Shown: one piece after another, positions 27,096-38,855 of the stretch
Layout: each line of letters begins with the position of its first letter
Numbering within the stretch: position 1 is the stretch's first letter
Assembly: GCA_050084515.1 (NCBI GenBank)
Contig: CM114274.1
Span: 26,908,001 to 26,972,000, forward strand
DNA from: Blasia pusilla
Taxonomy: Eukaryota; Marchantiophyta; Marchantiopsida; Blasiales
Direction of reading: 5' to 3'
DNA: 64,000 nt
The notes under the pieces: model-generated
Seen by the model: only the letters and a program-made list of their open reading frames with translations
Told to the model about the DNA's origin: nothing
Databases searched by the model: none
Program-made: the position numbers and the translations under genes

Positions 27096-28379
27096 CTTCG
27101 CAGGGACCTTCCCTTGGGTTCCCTGGCGCCGCACTCTCACTATGCCACGTCGGATAATGTAGATATAAGTTCGCGATTAGAGGACCGCCGAACATATTGC
27201 GCAGTGATCCACACTTATATTATGACACGTCGGACTTTTTTTAATCCAATTTTATGGTATTCAATTTGATAGAGAATAGAACCATTAGTGAGTGTGGGTT
27301 TAGGTAAGTGGGAAATAACTGTACTGCAACATAAGTCTGGAGACTATGTACAGAGTTGTGTCCCTGGTGTATGAAAAGATTTTTTTGGTTTGAAATATAA
27401 TTGAAAACTGGGCAAATGTGAATGGTTTTGTGGCCTGAAATGAGAAATAGATCGGGTTAGGAATTCACGGAGTTCTGAATTCATTTGTAGGAGTTTCTTT
27501 GTGTAAGAGTTTTAGGAATGGTAGGAATTGGGGAGCTTGCGAAGTTACTTACATGTGTCCTTTAGCACGTGGATCTTGTTAATGGTAAATAAAAGGTAGC
27601 TTAGTGAAGAGAAATGGAGTTATGAGAATTTTGATTGATTCGTCAATGAGAGTTGCTATGCATTTTGACTTTCTTTTAAAGTAGGGTGACATTAGAGGAC
27701 ATGTGAATCAAACAAAATGTTCTAACACATGCATAATGGAGTATTACTGATACAAACATGTGAAAACAAAATTTGCAAAAGATGTTTATTATTAGGACAA
27801 CATGAAAATAACCTTCTCCTGCATAGATAAGATGGTTTTGCAAAATGGAAACATTGGTAAAATGATGAAATGTTTTAAGGAGTATCATGAAAGTGCCCAA
27901 GTTTGGCATATAGCTGCATTAGGCACCGAAGGAGTTCATGCCTACCAGCAGTTAAAACTTGGAAAAACATAAAGAAGGTATTGTTGGCTAATGCATACAG
28001 AAATATTCTATGTGTGGTACTAATATTCGCTTGGTGATCCCATTAATAGAAGACCGAATGGAGGCTACATCCAGTGCCTGCATATCACAAGGTGCAACCG
28101 TTTAGATGGCTGAATTATAAATGAAAATTGAAAAAAGTAGAAGGAACGTGTGCATGTGGAAGAACATAGCTTGGAAGAAGGGAGGTAGAAAAGCAGGTAC
28201 AATCTGAAAAATGGATGAATGCAACATTGGTATAGGGCAAGTAGCATATTTGTAGAATGTACTAAGGTGGCCTACTCAAAGATGAATTAACAAATTTGAA
28301 TACATATACGGGAGAAGAAAAATAAGGGCACTTGAAGTATGAACAATTGTAGAGCATTTTACCTGTAAATCAATTACAA
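27096..28379. other. RPL10 upstream flank and AT-rich DNA, no second gene seen
   Basis: Two copies of (T/A)ATG(C/A)CACGTCGGA occur near 27,141 and 27,221, a short direct duplication with CACGTC cores. The remainder is AT-rich with no frame that I recognise. Confidence 0.4.
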
Positions 28380-30402
28380 AGCAAGGATTGAATAATCCCT
28401 GACTGGAGCTTTAACTTCGGGTTGTGCTCAATGAGATGGTTAACTTCAGCGATACAGTCTTTGAAATGCCTTTGTGCTTCTTTCAAATTCTCCTTAAGAT
28501 CTTAAACAACATGCATATGGATGTCGTTCTCCTCGTAAAGCACATATAGCTCGTCATTGAGGTTGTTGTTGTTTGTTCTCTCCAATTTTCTATTCGGCCA
28601 TGGGAGCTATCCAACTATGCCATGATTCCATGGTAGACGTGAAGAGGAATAGTGGGAGGAAGTGAACCATGGTCTGTTGGTGATTGTACCTCTGGTTAAT
28701 GTTGAGGTGGAACAATGCAAGGACCTGCAACCGAGTAAGGTGGACGTCTTGAAGGTTATCTAGTTCTCATCTGGAAGTACATCAGCCAACAAGAATGTAG
28801 GGTTAGACCAGCATGGACATCTCTATAATGAATTGGTGGAAGGTAGTGTAGAGGAGAAGCAGTGGTAAAATTGGGACAATGCATTTGAAAATCATAATCC
28901 ATGTTGAAGTAGTGAATATGAATTGAGACATTAGGATGATAGTGGAGTATGGCAAAGTAATGTAGGATAAGAAGAATAATTGTTGAGAGAAGAATTCAAA
29001 ATGAAAGGTACGATGATATTTCATTTATTATAGATCAGATAATATTTATGTGAGTATATGAAAATTATCTCAAGTACTAAGATAGATGTTAACAAAATTT
29101 ATAGTTCTAAGCTATCAAACACATTGGATTGATATGTAGTAGTTGGTATGAGTGTGAATGCCAAAACTGCAAGTGTAAAATTATCCAAGGTGCCTGCACA
29201 ATAGGGAGTCCTTATTAGTTGTCATACTACTTACAGAAATCAGCAGGAATGAAAAAATGAGATAAATATACAATTAGAAATCATTAGAAATAAAACAATG
29301 AGAGAAGTATGCAAAGAAATAAAGATGGCGGCGGTTGCAATGGAACTCACCTTCTCATGCACACTTTCACTCAGATGGTGAAGTAATAAGGTCAATATTG
29401 TTCTACACAGATAGATCGGAGTCTAAAACAGTGCATGATGTATGTGGTGGGGGTGGTGTGAGATCTGATAAGGTGGGTACAATGTGGAAAGTGGTTAGAC
29501 CTACTGGCAATGGTTCCACGTTTGGGAGCTCATCACTAGCCTTGGCTAGTTTTAGGCGATTGATCAAATGAGAAACCTTGACAACAGTCAAGTCTATTAG
29601 CATCTTGATCGGTAAACAAAATTCATGGCACAATGTGCGCAACTAATCTAGTCTAATTCCACCAGAAGCAAGGGCATACAATCTGTTTGCTTGATTCTGT
29701 GTAAGAGTGGTCTCTTTGAAATCGATGGCTTTAAATCTGAGTGCTTCTTTATGGAGATTTGAGACACAACATTCAAGGTAGTAATTTAGAAGGGTATATC
29801 TGCAAACAAACTGATGTGAAGTTGAGTAAGTATAAAATAGTAAGATAAGTATGAGTGATAGTAAAATAATAATAGTTTGAAAGTACATAAATGAAAAGAG
29901 TTATACACTTGTGGCAGATGCATCCTTGTTGCACAAGCAAAATTTATCATTCCACTCTTGACCCTATGATATCAGAGCTTGAATTTGCATGTTGGTGACA
30001 CCATAGTCCCATAATGCAGGTGCTAGACCAAGGTTATCGCTAAAGCGCATCTAGTTTTCGGTTGGTTGAACATGACAAGGTGCTTGAACCTCCGGTATGT
30101 TGTCGATATTATTGAGGATCATGCTTGCAAAATCCACATATGTTGAAGGCACATGTTGGTATGTGTATTAGTACTAGATAGGAAAGTAATAGTAATGCAT
30201 TGATGCCAGTAAATGACAAAGCTTGTACTTGAGTAGAAGACACACTTGTGGTGTCATTCTGAAGTGGTGATGAATTGGTCCCGTGATCAAAGAGGGGCAG
30301 AGTATTGCGTGAAGCTTGCCGCACTTGATGCATGTGGCTTGGAGCATGGTTGGAGGTTGAGGCGGATTTTTTGCCCTATGATTGAGATGAGTTGTCAGAT
30401 GC
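28380..30402 (-). pseudogene. Decayed multi-exon gene of unknown function
   Basis: On the minus strand an ATG at 30402 opens MASDNSSQS, hits a stop, and continues as a Ser/Thr-rich segment (30333-30109). It then runs through NIDNIPEVQAPCHVQPTEN and FSDNLGLAPALWDYGVTNMQIQALI, interrupted by isolated stops. A downstream block (29830-29403) reads HKEALRFKAIDFKETTLTQNQ and HLINRLKLAKASDELPNVEP. A further piece at 28590-28385 reads NLKEAQRHFKDCIAEVNHLIEH, which looks like a coiled coil. Isolated stops in otherwise sensible frames suggest a once-coding, now broken gene. I do not recognise the family. It could be an accessory ORF of an unrecognised DNA transposon or a host gene remnant. Confidence 0.4.
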
Positions 30403-30788
30403 CATTATGCAAGTACTGAGTGCAACTTAATTTTCTATGATATTGTCTAACCATAGGTTAAAAAATCTTTAGAGCTAAATACATCTAAAATCCTTAGCTA
30501 ATCATGTGTTTGAACGCGGGATAACATAACATAGGCCATGCCAAGGGCAAATGCAGATTTAATAACCATTAAACACTACCAGGTAGTGAGGATCCTTGAG
30601 ATTTATGAGCACAAACCCTTTTTCATTATGCTATGCAGCTCAATGCATAGCCTAATGAAAGAGTAAAGGTTTTTTATGGTACTTTTGGTGTGAGGCATAC
30701 CCGAGAATTTCAAATTTGGTTATAGTAATCGTGACAAGTTGACATAATGTGGAAATTTTCACAACAATAGAGTGTAGAGCATCGTTTT
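30403..30788. other. Intergenic DNA between pseudogene and LTR
   Basis: No recognisable feature. A short inverted pair around GCTATGCA(G)C...GCATAGC occurs near 30,630-30,652. Confidence 0.4.
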
Positions 30789-32202
30789 TGCCGTGCACCT
30801 ACTCTCCTTGAATGTTAATCTTTGTTATTGCGAAAGCGTGCGTTCAGTAGGTCACACTCTCAATGTTGATAAACATCCAAACATGCTCTCTAGTTAGTCG
30901 GGTCTTGGATCAATCAATGGGCTAGCTTCCCGAGTTCTCATCTCGGACTCTCATCAAGATCAACCTTCCTAGTTTCGCGGTTTACAACACAGACAAATCT
31001 CGAAAGACTTGGGATAGACTTTATGGTCGATTCAGGAACCTCAAACGGCGTTTCGCGCCTAGCGATCCCAACTGTCCGATGGACATCCAATGAGTCCCTA
31101 ACCGAGACTCGCACAAAGTGAATCTCGGGTTGGAATCCAAGTGTGGCGTACAAAATCCACTCCCTTGGATCAAGTTTGGGATTCGAGTTCCAATGCCAAA
31201 CTCCCGTTCCATCCCGTGCATACGAGACGTCGTTTGGTGCTCAAAGTGGGGATTCGTGTACCAAGATATTTTGGAGAGAATCATCCCTTACTAGTACTTC
31301 TAGGGATCTTTGGGCTTCCCTAAATTTAGGGAAAGACACCCGGACCTCTCTAATTGGCCCTCAACCCGATTGCGCTCACAATCATTTTTGGCCAATATCT
31401 CATTGTGTACTTATGCGTTTGCTAAGATCTTTGGTGCGTTGGAAGCATCTTAAGATAAACTTTCCAACGCGCCCTTATTTGTCCCAAAATAATAATGGGG
31501 CTAAACATTATGGTCCAAAATATAGCCAATTTCCCAAACGTTAGTCGTGTTCCAAAACTGGTTATCATCTCTTTGGCAACCAAACTTCCAAGACTCAACT
31601 CATCTCAAGTCTTGGCTCACGTTTGGTCTAGGTTTCTTGGTCGCAACCACCAACGTATGAAATGCATAACTGTGTTCCGTGTTTTGTCTCTTGGACTTTT
31701 TCAAGAGACCTTTCCAAAAGCCTCTCCAAAGCGCGATCATCGCAGCGTGAGTCCACTTGAGTTCTGATGTTCCGCTTGACGCCTATTTGGTGTTATTTGG
31801 TCATGAGAGTTGCGACACTCATCCCTCATTAGAAGGTTGATGTCCTCATCAACGCAAACCTTTTAAATATTAAGTTCTGGGAAGCCAACCCCTTAACAGT
31901 GAATCGCATTCTGGTAACTAACCGGCAATTCTTCTTTTGGCTTAAGTGTTAGGTTGTCGCTTGCAGCACTTAAAATTATTAACTTCTTCACTTCAATTAG
32001 CCTAGACCAATTATGCATAATTAATCTAAACTATCAAAATAAGCTAACTAAGTCTGCAACCTAACACTTCATTCACTATTTGAAAAAAACCGCCTGTTTA
32101 TCTAGCAAACTCGTACTACTTTTGGTTCACTCGTATTCAACTTAGGCGCGTCACTAAGTTCACTCATGCAACATGAATAAGATTACCACAAACCCCAAGA
32201 CA
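30789..32202 (-). repeat. 3' LTR of the chromovirus (~1.4 kb)
   Basis: The left edge aligns with the 5' LTR edge (TGCCGTGCACCTACTC versus TGTTGTGAGGCTACTC), both with TG at the boundary. The first ~880 bp match 35795-36670 with scattered substitutions. Conserved stretches include GCGTGCGTTCAGTAGGTCACACTCTCAA (given as a landmark in two parts, around 30,838-30,864). The right edge is set at CA 32201-32202 by the CCAAGACA/GACTAATATGCCCCGCC transition and is uncertain. Small open frames inside are shadows. Confidence 0.8.
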
Positions 32203-32518
32203 GACTAATATGCCCCGCCGACGTGAAGGGGGGGGGGGAGGTCCAAATGCTAGTACTTCAACACTTGGTCATGACCTAGATGCCTTGTCCGAATACAAGC
32301 TCTCACCTCAAATACTCATTATTTGGTCTCCTTGACTTACATCCCAAGCATATGAAGAACTACTCATTGCCATGCACTACCAAACTCAAAATCACAATCA
32401 CAAGCATCGAATCTCCAAATCCATGCATTCTTTATTGCAACAACTAAACATTTCGATTACAACGGGTTATCGGCCCAAGCTTCCCGGTCACAAGTTATGT
32501 CCTTTGCTTCACTATGTA

Positions 32519-32996
32519 CTAACGTATGTGCCTATCTTGCATCCATTTGAAGTCTCGCAACGCTTCTTGCGCGTGTTCAAGATCTGCCTCCGCAATCCAA
32601 GCCGTCTCTCACATGGTAGCCTTTCCACTTGACCAAGTACTCATACTTGGCGGCTCTACGTCTGGAACGCATAATGGTCTCCGCCTCAAACTCTGGTTCC
32701 TCATTTTTTATGATCGGCTGTGGTCTCAACACCATCCTTTGTTCCCGACGTACATTGTCTTGAAGACACTTATTCAAAAATGACACATGGAAAGTTGGAT
32801 GAATCTTGAACTCATTTGGCAACTCCAACGTGTACACATCCTCAAACGGCTTTGCCTTGATCACATACGGTCCAACATACTTGGTTGAAAATTTTGCAGA
32901 AAATTCCTTTAGAAGAGTGAGATTCTTTACACTCAACCACACTTGCTCTCCAACTTGGAAACTCACTTGGAGCCAATTTTTGTTAGCATGCTTCAC
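32519..32996 (-). pseudogene. Chromovirus integrase C-terminus and chromodomain (frameshifted)
   Basis: The frame begins with the integrase C-terminal SH3-like region (FQVGEQVWLSVKNLTL, KYVGPYVIKAK, IHPTFHVSFL). It then enters a chromodomain with EAETIMRSRRR and YEYLVKWKGYHV, whose aromatic cage positions are partly present. A frameshift near 32,600 moves the second half (EADLEHAQEALRDFKW) into another frame, ending at a stop at 32519-32521. Chromodomains in this clade direct integration to particular chromatin. Confidence 0.85.
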
Positions 32997-33047
32997 GTAC
33001 CTTAGTTGAGCCTTGGCAAAACTTTTCCTCGCTTGCTCTTGTCGTTC

Positions 33048-33626
33048 CTACATTTCCACTAAGAAACATTCCGCCTTTGCTTGACGAGTGTGTGCCAATG
33101 AAGCGCCCTTTGAAAGAGCCAAGTCAAGAGGCCCTTCTAGTTCTCTTTGATACGCCAAAATAAACAGAGATTCTCCGGTTGCAGAATGCTTGGTCAAGTT
33201 GTAACAATGCTCAACCATACTTAGCCAATTTGCCCAATCTCTTTGGTCCGTGCTCATGTAATTCCCTAAGTATTGGTTCACAACCGAGTTTACTTTTTCC
33301 ATTAGCCCATCTGTTTGAGGATGGAAGGCCATACTAAAGTTGAGTTTGGTTCTGAACCTCATGAATAGATGTTTCCAAAAGGCACTCGTAAACTTTGAAT
33401 CTCGATTGGACACAATGCTCCTAGGAAATTCGTGAACTCGCCACCAACCATCCAGGAACAGTCGGGAAGTTGTGTAGGCCGTCGTAGAATCTCTTGTTGG
33501 CACAAACCTCCCCAACTTGCTAAACCGATCAACTATCACAAGTATAGCGTTGTATCCCTCAGATTCTGGAAAACTCGTAATGAAATGCATACTAATGCTT
33601 TGCAAGGGTCCCTCTGGGATCGGCAA
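33048..33626 (-). pseudogene. Chromovirus integrase catalytic core, first Asp lost
   Basis: The rve-type core is recognisable: SMHFITSFPESEGYNAILV where relatives have SMDFI, so the first catalytic Asp is His (residue 14). SNRDSKFTSAFWKHL holds the second Asp, and TDGLMEKVNSVVNQYL holds the Glu. The loss of the first acidic residue predicts no integration activity. The frame stops before the C-terminal domain, which lies in the next piece. Confidence 0.88.
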
Positions 33627-34107
33627 AGGACGTAGTAAGCTTTGCTTCTTTGCATAAGAAACTTTGTTCGCCTAACAGGTCACACAGGTCTTCACAATAT
33701 TGAGCAACATCTTCCTTCATGTTGGGCAAGAAGAACCTCTTGGCCAAAATAGCAAGATTGGATTTCTCCCCTCTGTGTCTTGCCAAAGGTCCATCATGAC
33801 ATTCCACAAACACTTTGGTCTGTAGCTTGCCTTGGCCTACATAGATCCTGCTATGCTTGAACCTGAGCAAGCCGTGCCTCGAACTTAGATTGGCCACCTT
33901 CTCGCCTCGCTTCAACTTCCCAAGGTACTCACTCGCTTGCGCATCCTTCATGTATCCTTCACGAATCCTTCTTTCCAAGTCTGTTTCATTAGGGAACATT
34001 GCTCTCAACACTTTTGTCGTTGATGGCATGTGCTCATCCATGCGACTTAACGCATCTGGAATGACATTGTCTTTCCCCGGCTTGTGGATTAGCTCCACAT
34101 TTGTCAA
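33592..34107 (-). pseudogene. Chromovirus RNase H tail and integrase zinc-binding region
   Basis: HKPGKDNVIPDALSRM is the typical end of the gypsy RNase H domain. Downstream, HDGPLARHRGEKSNLAILAKRFFLPNMKEDV followed by QYCEDLCDLL is a decayed H2C2 zinc-binding motif (landmark pieces only). The frame shifts out of register at its 3' end, overlapping the integrase core piece by 35 bp. Confidence 0.75.
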
Positions 34108-34194
34108 TGCTAAGGTATCATGCCATCGAATTTGCTTAAGTGTTATGCGATCCTGAGTCTCAAAATACTTGAGCGATATGTTATCGGTGAGTAC

Positions 34195-34521
34195 TCAAAT
34201 CTTGTGAAGTCCCAGATAGTGACGCCACTTCCTCAGACAATGAACCACCGCGAACAACTCTTTCTCATGAGTGGGCCATCTCCTTTTGGTAATGCTAAGC
34301 TTCTTGCTCTTATATGCTAAATGTCTCCCTTTTTGCACCAACATTCTTGCAATCGCGAAATCACTAGCATCAGTGTGCACCTCAAACGGTTGGTCGAACT
34401 CCGGCAGCTTCAGAACTGGTTCATGCAAGAGGATCTCCTTTACTTGGTTGAACGCTTTATCCACTTCCTTGGTCCATGTTGTGTTGGAAAACTTGGTGGT
34501 CCAATATGTGAGAGGTTTCAC
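34195..34521 (-). pseudogene. Chromovirus RNase H domain
   Basis: The frame reads LKLPEFDQPFEVHTDASDFA, with the first catalytic Asp in HTDAS. It continues through PTHEKELFAVVHCLRKWRHYL, with the catalytic Glu in EKELFA. It follows the RT connection region and is separated from the RT frame by a stop or frameshift at about 34,523. Confidence 0.85.
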
Positions 34522-34524
34522 TAT

Positions 34525-35649
34525 TCACGAAAAGTTCTTCACGTATGTCCGGTAAAACTGGACCGCTCCGATGAACCTCATCATCCCCTTCACAGTGGAA
34601 GGCGGTTCCCATTCGACAATCGCGCTCACCTTCTCCATGTGTGGACTCACTACATCTGCATAAACCACATGCCCCAAGAACTTGATCTTCGTCAAACACA
34701 ACTCGCTCTTGTCTGCATTTGCATACAACTTGTTCGCCTTGAGTTTCTCAAACACCGTCTTCAAATGTTGAGCCTGCTTCTCTAGTGTTTTCGAATAGAT
34801 GAGTATCTCATCTATGTAGATGATCACAAACTCATCTATCTCCTTATGAAAGATGGAGTTCATCACAGTGGTGAACGTCGGAGGCACATTACAAAGACCG
34901 AAAGGCATTACCACAAACTCGAACGAACCGTATCTCGTCCTACACGCGGTCTTCTCCACACCTGCTTTGGCAATCCGCATATGATAATATCCCAATTTCA
35001 GATCAATCCGGCTGAAATATGTGGCACTTGAAAATCGATAAAAGAGGTCATCCATGCTTGAAAGAGGATAATTGTTCCTTACCGTCACTTTATTCAGCGC
35101 CCGATAATCAACACAAAGTCTCAACTTTCCAGTTTTCTTCTTCAGACACAGTACGGGCGCTCCATAAGGTGACTTGCTAGTTTGGATGTAACCCCTCTCT
35201 AGGAGTTCACCCAACTGTTTCTTCAACTCAGGAAATTCTTCTTGATTCAACTTATATGGCGCCTTTGAAGGTGGTTGAGATCCGGGTATCACCTCTATCT
35301 TATGATCAACCGCCCTATATGGTGGCAACTCAATCGAAAGCTCCTTAGTCAACACATCTCCAAATTCTTTCACAACTCTCTTCAATGTTTCAGGGATCCC
35401 CTTTGAAGCCGAGTTAGAATCTCTGCATCTCGCGCTTGCATCATCCTCTACTTGTCTAATCAAGCAAAGGAATCTATCCTCTAACTCGGCCAAACTTGTC
35501 CTCGTGATGGCGTTCACTAACTCCGAATTTGGCAATTTGGGAGTCGCAATCTCCACCTCTGGCTTACGGTCCGTCACTGATTTGCCTCTCGGATTTTTTG
35601 CTTTGACTCGCGGCTTCCTTGGTTCTTCGCCCTCGGTCGCCATTTGCAA
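34525..35649 (-). pseudogene. Chromovirus reverse transcriptase, YIDE in place of YIDD
   Basis: The 374-residue frame opens with about 100 residues of non-RT sequence (basic MATEGEEPRKPRVKAK). It then enters the RT: IELPPYRAVDHKIEV, GAPVLCLKKKTGKLRLCVDY, RIDLKLGYYHMRI (catalytic Asp near residue 216), and FVMPFGLCN-type FEFVVMPFGLCN. The active-site motif at residues 278-281 is YIDE instead of YxDD, a change expected to disable or strongly weaken the enzyme. The thumb/connection follows (KIKFLGHVV, MMRFIGAVQFYRTYV). The first residues may be a gag remnant fused by an internal deletion that removed gag and protease. Confidence 0.9.
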
Positions 35650-35780
35650 GTCCTCGCTTTCTCAGATCTCCTCCTCGTCTCTTGCGTTCCTCCTCAAGCG
35701 TCATGGTCTTCCAGCTACCTTAAGTTCTTCTCAAACATCCAGGTCTTCTACGACCCCAAATTCACGCTCACCAAGGATTT

Positions 35781-35792
35781 GCTCTGATACCA
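35781..35792 (-). other. Primer-binding site, initiator tRNA-Met type
   Basis: On the minus strand the sequence is TGGTATCAGAGC, the standard plant LTR-retrotransposon PBS complementary to the 3' end of initiator tRNA-Met. It lies two bases from the inferred 5' LTR edge at 35795. Confidence 0.92.
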
Positions 35793-35794
35793 CG

Positions 35795-36670
35795 TGTTGT
35801 GAGGCTACTCTCCTTGAACGCTAATCTTTGTTGTTGTGGAAGCGTGCGTTCAGTAGGTCACACTCTCAACCCTTATCTGCATCCAAATATGCACTCTAGT
35901 TAGTCGGGTCTTGGATCAATCAATGGGCTAGCTTTCCGAGTTCTCATCTCGGTCTCTCATCAAGCTCAACCTTCCTAGTTTCACGGTTTGCAACACATGC
36001 AAATCTTGAAAGACTTGGGACAGACTTTTTGGTCGATTTAGGAACCTCAAACGGCGTTTCGCGCCTAACCGTTCCAACAGTCCGATGGACATCCAATGAG
36101 TCCCTAAAAGAGACTCGCACAAAGTGAATCTCGGGTTGGAATCCAAGTGTGGTGTACAAAGTCCACTCCCTTGGATCCAGTTTGGGATTCGAGTTCCAAC
36201 GCCAAACTCCCGTTCCATCCCGCGCCTATGAGATGCCGTTTGGTGCTCAAAGTGGGGATTTGTGCCTCGAGATATCTTGGAGAGACTCCTCCCTTGCTAG
36301 TACTTCTAGGGATCTTTAAGGTTCCCTACATTTAGGGAAAGACACCCGGGCCTCTCTAATTGGCCCTCAACGCGATTGCGCTGACAGTCGTTTTTGGCCA
36401 ATATCTCAGTATATACTTATGCGCTTGCTAAGATCTTTGGTGCGTTGGAAGCGTCTTAAGATAAAATTTCCAACGCGCCCTTACTTGTCCCAAATACATA
36501 TTGGGGCTAAACGTTATGGTCCAAAACATAGTCAAATTCCCCAAACGCTAGTTGTGTTTCAAAACTGGTTCTGACCTCTTTGGCAACCAACCTTTCAAGA
36601 CTCAAATCATCTCAAGTCTTGGCTCGCATTTGGTCTAAGCTTCCTGGTTATGACCACTATTGCATGAAAT
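35795..36670 (-). repeat. 5' LTR of the chromovirus, truncated at its outer end
   Basis: It aligns with 30789 to about 31,670 in the same orientation. After TGCATGAAAT (about 36,670) the match to the other LTR ends, whereas the 3' LTR continues a further ~530 bp. The outer part is lost or replaced. Confidence 0.88.
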
Positions 36671-36867
36671 GAAAATGTTGAGTGTATTGTTAGAGCACTA
36701 GTATGGAGTCATGTTGCAGCGATTCCTGTTGGTGGCTATGAGTAGTATTGAGAGATGCTTGGAACTCCAATAGGCTGACATAAAGTTTACGAAGAAATAC
36801 TTTCCACTACCAGGTGCAGCTTTCAGAAGAACTAGACCATATGACAATTGCTTCATGGTGTGAAATT

Positions 36868-37084
36868 GTCACGACCCTCATAACCAAACGAAAACCAAAT
36901 GGGCGCCAAGCGGAACATCAAAACTCAAGTGGACTCACGCTGCGATGATTGCGCTTTGGAGAGACTTTTGGAATGTCTCTTGGAAAATTCCAAGAGACAA
37001 AACGCTGAACAGAGTTGTGGGTTTCATGCATTAGTGGTTGCGAGCAAGAAACCTAGACCAAACGCAAACCAAGACTTGAGATGA
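36868..37084 (+). repeat. Inverted fragment of the same LTR family
   Basis: The reverse complement of this segment matches about 31,600-31,815 of the 3' LTR (for example GATCATCGCAGCGTGAGTCC and TCTTGGTTTGCGTTTGGTCT-type strings). It also overlaps sequence already present at the end of the 5' LTR in direct orientation. It is therefore a second, inverted LTR piece, not a simple inversion of the missing end. Confidence 0.85.
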
Positions 37085-37235
37085 CCCGCTAACATTTTTT
37101 TATTTGTTTGATAGTGCGCAACTTTAGAACGCCGTTCCAACCTTGGATTTTGTAACTCCATCTTCGTCGATTATGCTTCACAAATCATGCAATGCAGCAA
37201 GCTCTCTATCATCCATCAAGGCAAGCTCTCTATCA

Positions 37236-37240
<5 letters not shown>

Positions 37241-37305
<65 letters not shown>
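37241..37305. repeat. (CT)n microsatellite, 65 bp
   Basis: Uninterrupted CT run, preceded by two copies of GCAAGCTCTCTATCATCCAT. The Ser-Leu-rich open frame across it is an artefact. Confidence 0.97.
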
Positions 37306-37307
<2 letters not shown>

Positions 37308-38855
37308 TTAGAGTAAATTTGTGTGGCGGATTTCACGGGAAATGCCCTATTATCTACTTTACGTCATATCCACGAGGTCATTTGTGGCTGGAAATGACGG
37401 CATCCAAACCTGCTATTCCATGTGGTGTATGTACATTATAAACTTGGCATTCCAAGATGTTGGTGAGCGTGTATGAGCTGACATGGTCGTGTATCGTGGG
37501 GATGCTTGAAGTGATTTTCTTCATCATAGATTCACAAGTTCCGATGATGAATAGTTGCATCAAATCCGGTTTTGTGGAGACGATTTTAGAGACGAAGGGA
37601 TAGGCAGAGATGGTAGCAATTAATCTGGTTCTAATGAAGCTATAAATATTATAGTGAGGACTTTGGGAGCCGGCCTAGAATTGAACGTGCAAACACCTTC
37701 CGTGGTTCAAGGCATATTGTATGGCGGTGGGGAGAAATCAGGACAAGATGGCGCAAGGAAATCAGAAGCCTCAAGGACAAGTCTTTCGTCTATGGAAGAC
37801 ATTGTGCAGACTTTAGGCCACACCGGCCTTGGAGTTCTAGCAATGTATGGTGTGTCGGGAGTCGCTGAATTGCGAAGCCGCTTGTTTGATTGGATCCCCA
37901 AAAGACATCATGTATCATGTGAGAGAAATTGTATTCCTTAATGAATTAAGGAATGCCAATGCTATCCTCCATACCACAAACCCTACACTTTGGGGGTGAA
38001 TATTTTTTCATTTGAACTTTTGGAGATCTTATCTGCGATCGCAGGTGTAGATGGGGATTGTTTCCTGCTTTTCAATCGCAACGCACTTGCAAGTAGCTTT
38101 GACACATTTGATCCTACAGATTCCGTCAATGTTTGGGTATTTTGAATATCAATGTGCAAGCATGCTTTAAACGTAATGTGTTCTTGAGATATTAAAACCT
38201 GATTTAGATGACATGACGTCAAGTTAATTCCATTCCAAGTGGCTTCTCTTTTCTTGTGTTGCAGTTCATGCTTCTCACAGGAAGGATCTATGAAAATGGT
38301 CAACCATGGTGCTCAAACGATCGCTGCTTCCATGCCCCATGTCCTCTACTAGCGGTTATTATTTCACTCGTCTGGCTACACCGCAGTTATGCTTCTGCAA
38401 AATTTGTGGAATTCTACATATCGCTATTCGGACGTTCGTAATCACTCCGGGTTCCAGATTTCACAGATCTGTATCGATGACTTGCTGAGGAAGTGGAGCC
38501 TTTCTATGTGGTGGCAAAGGATTTTCACTCCGCTTGTAATGTAATGTATGGGCTCCACGGCCTCGAGCAAAGAAACATGCATCAATTTTCCTGTTACCAT
38601 AGAGGAGTCGACCAACATTGATGCAAAATCCAAGGTGACTTCATCTAATATTCTCATGCAGTACTGTCAGAAGCTTCAAGGGCCGTTACCTCTTTCAAAC
38701 CTTTGAATTTCTCACATAATCATCATTGAGATATTTCGAATCACAACCCCCGATCGTCTTGATTGCAATAATGTATTCCATCGTTGACAAGCTCAAAGTC
38801 ACTCCCCTGGAATGAACTTGGTTATGGATGGTCATCTAAATGAACATCGGGAAAT
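37306..38855. other. Intergenic DNA, no gene recognised
   Basis: A 95-codon plus frame at 37654-37941 and several minus frames show no family signature. No termini or RNA genes seen. Confidence 0.4.

Larger units (their letters stand above)
30789..36670 (-). mobile_element. Ty3/gypsy chromovirus, minus strand, defective (no gag-protease)
   Basis: Two direct repeats (30789-32202 and 35795-36670) flank a minus-strand pol region that carries, in order, RT, RNase H, integrase and a chromodomain, the chromovirus layout. A primer-binding site matching the initiator tRNA-Met 3' end lies two bases inside the 5' LTR. Only about 145 bp separate it from the frame holding RT, so gag and protease are gone; the frame begins with a basic stretch joined directly to the pre-RT region. 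The pol frame is broken into at least five pieces. The 5' LTR is colinear with the 3' LTR for about 880 bp, then diverges. LTR divergence visible by eye suggests an old insertion. Confidence 0.9.

Noticed and set aside
30938-31767. Small frames inside the LTRs (also 35,928-36,335)
   Set aside because: The same frames occur in both LTR copies because the LTRs are repeats; they show no protein family and are on both strands.
32228-32238. Run of 11 G as a polypurine tract for the minus-strand retrotransposon
   Set aside because: The polypurine tract must be purine-rich on the element strand; here that strand is all C. It is treated as a simple homopolymer.
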